NCBI GenBank assembly: GCA_937967805.1
Contig: CALBTC010000275.1
Coordinates: 1 to 9,289 of the forward strand
From: an uncultured Anaerolineaceae bacterium
Lineage (GTDB): Bacteria; Chloroflexota; Anaerolineae; Promineifilales; Promineifilaceae
Direction: 5' to 3'
Length of the DNA: 9,289 nt
Made by a program: the position numbers and the translations under genes. This document shows, piece by piece, positions 5,426 to 9,289 of the stretch (within the stretch, counting starts at the first letter, position 1; each line of letters starts with the position of its first letter). The notes under the pieces are model-generated. The model saw nothing but the letters and a program-made list of their open reading frames with translations, did no database searches and was not told the origin of the DNA.

Positions 5426-7252
5426 CTAACGGCGGCGGAACCAGGCAAAGGCTACGAGCAAAGCAGCCATGCCAGCGCCACCCAGCAGCCAGACACCTAA
5501 ATTCGAATTGGGCACCTCGGCAACGGCCGTTTCCCCTTCCACAATCGCTCCCTCATCACCGGCAGCCAAATCAACAGCCTCAGTCGCCGTAGGCACAGCC
5601 GCCACTTCTGTGGCCGGCGGTGACTCTGGCGTTTCCGTGGGGGGAACGGCCGTACTCGTGCTCATCACCGTCGGCGTGTTGGAGGGTTTAGGCACGGGCA
5701 CCATGTTGGTGGCCGTGGGATACGGCGTTTCGGTTGGGCCGGATGGTTCGGTAGGAATCGGCGTGCCCGCCACTGTTTGGGCTTCGCCCGCTTCTGCTTC
5801 GGGCGTTTGCACGGCCTCGCCACCGGCGGTGGTGGCACCAGGCGTTGGCGTGTTGGCCGCCGCCACCACCGGCGGGGCAGAGGCGCCACCGCCACCATCG
5901 GTCCCAACTTCCACCAGGAAGACCGGCGCGCCGCCCATGTAGCACTCCCCTACGCAGCGCGCCCCGTTCAGCCGAATTTGATAAGTGCCTCCGGTGGGCG
6001 TGATGGGCGTTTCGGCTCCGGTAATCGGATCCACCAGAACGGCCGAATCCGCCAGAGCCGGTACGTTTAACGTTACGCTGAGGCCAGTGCGGGCCCACAG
6101 CACCCGCGTGGTGCCCTGCGGCCGGTCGAAGCGCACAATGGTGTAGTTGCCCGCCTGCTCCCGCTGCACCGGGTAAGTGAACCCGGCCAGATATTTGATC
6201 GTGTTTTGGTAGGCAAAAAAGGCGGGGCGTTTGCTGAAGTCGTACGGCCGTACCAACCCCCACGACTCATCCCCCGGTGCAATGTTTATGTCAATTAACT
6301 TGTAAACGGAAATCCGCCCTGCCCCCGCGTAATAGCCCAGGGCAAACGCTTGTGGTATGTACCACGCCTGCTGCTCCAGATCGAGCTCAAACGCCTGTAC
6401 CTGCACCGGCCACTCCGGGTCCGTGCTGGGGCGGGCATTGGTCTCATTGATCCACACCGGCTTCAGCGGGATGCCCGCCTGCTGCTGTGCGGCAAAGGCA
6501 TTGCCCACAATTTGCGGAATCGTCTCCGGCCGGAAGTAGATGTGCAGCGAGATGATGTCAAAGTAATAGTTGTTAGCGGCCGCATCGGGGTCGGCGGCGA
6601 CCATTTGCAGGAAGCGGCTGAGCCAGCTCGGATCGTGCCAATAGGTCATGCCACCCAGATGAATCTTGGCGTTGGGGTCCACCTGCTTGATCGACAGGTA
6701 AGCAACTTTGACCAACTGGTAGTAATCGGCCATCGAGCCGCTGAATTCGTGCCCGTACACGTCCGGGGCAATGTCCGGCTCGTTCCAGATGATCCAGTTG
6801 TGCACGCCGTGGCCGCTATAGTAGGAGGCCACTCGCCGGGTGTAGTTGGCCCATAAATTGCCCGGATCGTCAATGGGCAAATAGAGACCGCGCGGCACGC
6901 CGGAGGCAGCCTGGCCATCCGTGGCCCAAACCGGTGTGTTTTTGAGCAGGCCCGTCACCTGCCGTCCCTGTGCCCTGGCCTCGGCCAGCCACTCCTCGTG
7001 GACGTGCAGCGTGTTCCAGTCGTTGGGGCCGGTGGGCTGAATTTCGTTCCAGTAAAAGAGGATGCGCTCCCAGCCGACGCCCAATTCGGCCGCTTCACCC
7101 GGTGCCCAAAACGACTCCACCGCGCCAAAGCGGGGATCGCGGGCTGATTGAGCGGTGGCGGCGGGTACGGCCGTTTCCGGCCACACCCACACGCCAACCA
7201 GCAAAAACAAAAATAGCAGCTTAAACCAGCGTTTATGATTCTTAACAAGCAT
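5426..7252 (-). CDS. secreted, membrane-anchored glycoside hydrolase-like protein (clan GH-A TIM barrel)
   Basis: A 608-residue exported protein. Residues 1-34 are a signal peptide (basic KNHKRWFK, hydrophobic core, AATA before a likely cut at 34/35). Residues about 38-350 read as a clan GH-A barrel: WNEPD at 156-160 gives the acid/base Glu158 and VWINETNA at 266-273 the nucleophile Glu270, with SLHIYF on a preceding strand. The sequence is reminiscent of GH39- or GH5-like enzymes, but I cannot fix the family or substrate. About 351-450 looks like a beta-rich accessory region with a close cysteine pair (Cys433, Cys437). Residues about 455-560 are a Thr/Pro/Ala stalk with many TP and TE motifs, then a C-terminal helix (584-604) ending FRRR. 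The protein would display the enzyme outside the membrane. Start ATG is preceded by AAGGGAA. Divergent from the cytochrome gene. Confidence 0.85.
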   Translation of the reverse strand: MLVKNHKRWFKLLFLFLLVGVWVWPETAVPAATAQSARDPRFGAVESFWAPGEAAELGVGWERILFYWNEIQPTGPNDWNTLHVHEEWLAEARAQGRQVTGLLKNTPVWATDGQAASGVPRGLYLPIDDPGNLWANYTRRVASYYSGHGVHNWIIWNEPDIAPDVYGHEFSGSMADYYQLVKVAYLSIKQVDPNAKIHLGGMTYWHDPSWLSRFLQMVAADPDAAANNYYFDIISLHIYFRPETIPQIVGNAFAAQQQAGIPLKPVWINETNARPSTDPEWPVQVQAFELDLEQQAWYIPQAFALGYYAGAGRISVYKLIDINIAPGDESWGLVRPYDFSKRPAFFAYQNTIKYLAGFTYPVQREQAGNYTIVRFDRPQGTTRVLWARTGLSVTLNVPALADSAVLVDPITGAETPITPTGGTYQIRLNGARCVGECYMGGAPVFLVEVGTDGGGGASAPPVVAAANTPTPGATTAGGEAVQTPEAEAGEAQTVAGTPIPTEPSGPTETPYPTATNMVPVPKPSNTPTVMSTSTAVPPTETPESPPATEVAAVPTATEAVDLAAGDEGAIVEGETAVAEVPNSNLGVWLLGGAGMAALLVAFAWFRRR

Positions 7253-7265
7253 ATTGTTCCCTTTA

Positions 7266-7305
7266 TAGTCATGATTTACGGTGGGGATTATAATACGGTC
7301 GTATT
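7266..7305 (+). promoter_or_regulatory. candidate promoter of the cytochrome gene with an operator-like palindrome
   Basis: TATAAT at 7289-7294 lies 17 bases after TAGTCA (7266-7271, four of six matches to a -35). AATACG-GT-CGTATT (7292-7305) is a 14-base inverted repeat that overlaps the -10 and the expected start site, a usual position for a repressor operator. ATTATAAT (7287-7294) is itself self-complementary, so a -10 can be read on both strands, but I found no good -35 for the leftward gene. The whole divergent space is only 91 bases. Confidence 0.45.
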
Positions 7306-7343
7306 CATCCGGGTACTCTCATCACCAATCGTAGAGGTATCGT

Positions 7344-9230
7344 ATGCGTAAAATATTAATCGTTTTCTTTTCTACCAGCCTCACACTCGTTATTATCGCC
7401 GCCCTTTTTGCCACGCTTAAACAAACCAGCACCCCTAACGCCCAGGCCGCCCTGCCGCCAAACCACCCACTCAGCCCCAGCGGCCCGGCCCCCACCCCCA
7501 CGCTTTCCACCACCACCATGCTCGACTTTTTCCAGCCCGGCACCCAACCCAACCACATCACCGACACCGTCGACGCCCCGGAAAGCTGCATTGGCTGCCA
7601 CGCTTTTTACAGCAGCCAGGTAGATCAGCCCAGCGAAAATGAGCCGTGGACCGGCTGGGCCGGCAGCATGATGGCCCAATCGGGCCGCGACCCGGTTTTT
7701 TACGCCGCGCTGGACATTGCCAATGCCGACGCGGCGTTTGCCGGGGAATTTTGTCTGCGCTGCCACTTGCCTAAAGGGTGGCTGGAAGGCCGTTCTTCCA
7801 CTGTAGACGGCTCGGCAATGACGGCCGTAGACCTGGAAGGCGTTCAGTGCGAAGTGTGCCATCGCCTGGTTGACCCCATCTACAGCAGCGAAAATCCCGA
7901 CCGCGACCCCACCGTTTTAGCCGCTATCACCAGCCCGGTGGCCATCGCCAACCAAATGGTTTTCACCGGCAACGCCAGCCTCATTGTAGATACGGCCGAT
8001 TACCGGCGCGGCCCCTTTGACATCGTCGCCGACAACGGCTTTGATCCGCACAAACTGGCCGCCGCGGCGCTGGACACCTTCCAATCGCCCTATCACCAGG
8101 ATGCAGCGCTGTGCGGCAGTTGCCACGACATCAGTAATCCGCTGCTCACCTGGGATGAGCCGAGCCAGAGCTACATCCTCAACGACGTCAACCAGCCGTT
8201 CACCGACACCACCGCCATGTTCCCCGTCGAGCGCACCTACAGCGAATGGCTGCTCAGCGACTTCAACACGCCGCAAGGGGTTCAACTGCCCCAGTTTGGC
8301 GGCAACAAGAGCAGCGTCTCCACCTGCCAGGATTGCCACATGCGCGACGTCACCGGCGTGGGCGGCGCATTTTTTGGCAATGCTTCCGGCAGCCCGGTGC
8401 GCGATGACCTGCCGCTGCACGACATGACCGGAGCCAACAACTGGGTGCCGCAAATCATCCCCCAGCATCCCGCCTTTAGCGCCACCTTTAGCACCGAACC
8501 ATACGCCGCCGAGCGCCTGGCCGCGCTCAACGCCGGGATTGATCGGGCCACGGCGATGCTGCAAAATGCGGCCGAACTGGACATTTCTCTGACAGGCACA
8601 CAGCTCATGGTCACCGTCACCAACAACAGCGGTCACAAGCTGCCCACCGGCTACATCGAAGGGCGGCGCATGTGGCTGCAAGTAGAAGCGTACGATGCCG
8701 ACGGCACGCTCATCTACAGCTCGGGCGCCTACGATGCAGCCACCGGCGTCCTCACCGAAGACGCTGATCTCCAGCTATACGAAGCCAAACATGGTATCTC
8801 GGCTGACCTGGCGGTTGAATTGGGCGTGCCGGCGGGCGAATCGTTCCACTTCATCCTCAACAACGAGATTTTACACGACAACCGCATCCCGCCGCGCGGC
8901 TACGAGTTTGCTGCATTTGCGGCTGCCGGCGCAGCTCCTTACACCAACGGCTCCCCCGATCCGAGCCGCTACGCCGACGGGCAGTATTGGGACACGGTCA
9001 GCTACACGCTGCCCGCTGAACCAGACGTGGTGATTGTGCGGCTGCTGCACCAGGTCGCCTCGAAAGAATACGTGGAATTTTTGCGGGACGAAAGCCCGTT
9101 TGTGGACGATCCCGGCAGCAACGGCCGAATTCTGTATGATTTGTGGGAGGGTAACGGCCGTTCCCAACCCACCATCATGGCCCTAAAAGCAATTGGCCTG
9201 GAAACCTACCTCCCCTTCGTGCAAAAATAA
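7344..9230 (+). CDS. secreted five-haem c-type cytochrome family protein
   Basis: A 628-residue exported protein with an N-terminal hydrophobic segment (4-26), cut possibly near AQA (33-35) or retained as an anchor, and a short Pro/Thr linker. Five CxxCH haem c sites are visible: CIGCH (82-86), CLRCH (137-141), CEVCH (169-173), CGSCH (257-261) and CQDCH (328-332), with spare histidines (for example 251 and 359) as possible axial ligands. From about 405 a haem-free C-terminal region begins, with TNNSGHKLPTGYIEGRRMW (426-444), DNRIPPRGY (502-510) and YADGQYWD (523-530); these motifs recur in a widespread family of multihaem cytochromes in Deltaproteobacteria and Chloroflexota. It probably carries electrons outside the membrane; the partner is unknown. 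ATG is preceded by GAGG six bases upstream. The protein ends in YLPFVQK. Confidence 0.88.
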   Translation: MRKILIVFFSTSLTLVIIAALFATLKQTSTPNAQAALPPNHPLSPSGPAPTPTLSTTTMLDFFQPGTQPNHITDTVDAPESCIGCHAFYSSQVDQPSENEPWTGWAGSMMAQSGRDPVFYAALDIANADAAFAGEFCLRCHLPKGWLEGRSSTVDGSAMTAVDLEGVQCEVCHRLVDPIYSSENPDRDPTVLAAITSPVAIANQMVFTGNASLIVDTADYRRGPFDIVADNGFDPHKLAAAALDTFQSPYHQDAALCGSCHDISNPLLTWDEPSQSYILNDVNQPFTDTTAMFPVERTYSEWLLSDFNTPQGVQLPQFGGNKSSVSTCQDCHMRDVTGVGGAFFGNASGSPVRDDLPLHDMTGANNWVPQIIPQHPAFSATFSTEPYAAERLAALNAGIDRATAMLQNAAELDISLTGTQLMVTVTNNSGHKLPTGYIEGRRMWLQVEAYDADGTLIYSSGAYDAATGVLTEDADLQLYEAKHGISADLAVELGVPAGESFHFILNNEILHDNRIPPRGYEFAAFAAAGAAPYTNGSPDPSRYADGQYWDTVSYTLPAEPDVVIVRLLHQVASKEYVEFLRDESPFVDDPGSNGRILYDLWEGNGRSQPTIMALKAIGLETYLPFVQK

Positions 9231-9252
9231 TTCGTGATGCGTGAAACTTAAA

Positions 9253-9264
9253 TTTTGCGCAAAA
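9253..9264. repeat. perfect 12-bp palindrome TTTTGCGCAAAA
   Basis: A self-complementary dodecamer in the 51-base gap between the cytochrome stop and the next ATG, ending a few bases before that gene's Shine-Dalgarno. It could be a protein-binding site or a chance event. The 14-mer CTTAAATTTTGCGC that contains its left half (9247-9260) also occurs at 2146-2159. Confidence 0.5.
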
Positions 9265-9281
9265 CTAAGGGGGGTCTATAA

Positions 9282-9289
9282 ATGAAGAC
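9282..9289 (+). CDS. start of the next gene (partial, three codons or fewer)
   Basis: ATG at 9282-9284 followed by AAGAC runs off the window. It is supported by a strong Shine-Dalgarno, AAGGGGGG at 9267-9274, seven bases upstream. It begins 51 bases after the cytochrome stop on the same strand, so the two may share a transcript. Nothing can be said about the product. Confidence 0.5.

Noticed and set aside
5469..5942. 157-codon rightward open frame rich in Gly, Val, Ser and Thr
   Set aside because: It is the complement of the Thr/Pro stalk of the hydrolase; the low complexity explains why it is open.
7917..8681. 254-codon leftward open frame
   Set aside because: Antisense to the cytochrome, whose CxxCH motifs and family motifs establish the rightward frame as real; this product has no recognisable feature.
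9231..9246. Possible CGTGAAAC-type repeat after the cytochrome gene
   Set aside because: Only one and a half degenerate copies are visible; too short to support.

Overview
This window looks like ordinary chromosomal DNA from an uncultured or little-studied Chloroflexota bacterium (Anaerolineae/Ardenticatenia-like). That placement is inferred from Thr/Pro-rich stalks on secreted proteins, a secreted multihaem cytochrome ending in a short YLPFVQK tail, a bacterial PIG-V-like mannosyltransferase, moderately high GC, and intergenic spaces filled with short palindromic repeats. No rRNA, tRNA, CRISPR array, transposase or phage gene was seen.

Layout, left to right. Bases 1-56 are the 3' end of a rightward gene whose last residues match the end of a proprotein-convertase P domain. 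Two leftward genes follow: a VOC/glyoxalase-fold protein (687-307) and, one base after its stop, a 69-residue membrane protein (305-96) that looks internally deleted relative to a longer family. A 248-bp divergent gap (688-935) carries a perfect 32-bp palindrome and a long imperfect hairpin. Rightward genes are then a PIG-V-like glycosyltransferase (936-2150, TTG start), a 5'-truncated YjbQ/UPF0047 remnant (2154-2387), a YhbS-like GNAT acetyltransferase (2420-2944), a CYTH-domain protein (3042-3569), and a full-length D-3-phosphoglycerate dehydrogenase, serA (3745-5328), with a plausible sigma70 promoter and a good ribosome binding site.

A nested inverted repeat separates serA from a convergent leftward gene (7252-5426). 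That gene encodes a secreted clan GH-A-like glycoside hydrolase with WNEP and NE catalytic motifs, a Thr/Pro-rich stalk and a C-terminal membrane anchor. It shares a 91-bp divergent promoter region, with an operator-like palindrome, with a rightward five-haem secreted c-type cytochrome (7344-9230). A strong Shine-Dalgarno and ATG at the right edge mark the next rightward gene.

The most distinctive signals are not genes. The palindrome CGGCCG occurs 28 times in 9.3 kb, and its 8-bp form ACGGCCGT 12 times, spread over coding DNA in several frames and both orientations, which resembles the cyanobacterial HIP1 phenomenon. Several families of short palindromes also occupy nearly every gene boundary. 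I did not find a convincing new multi-gene system; the gene content reads as housekeeping plus cell-surface functions.
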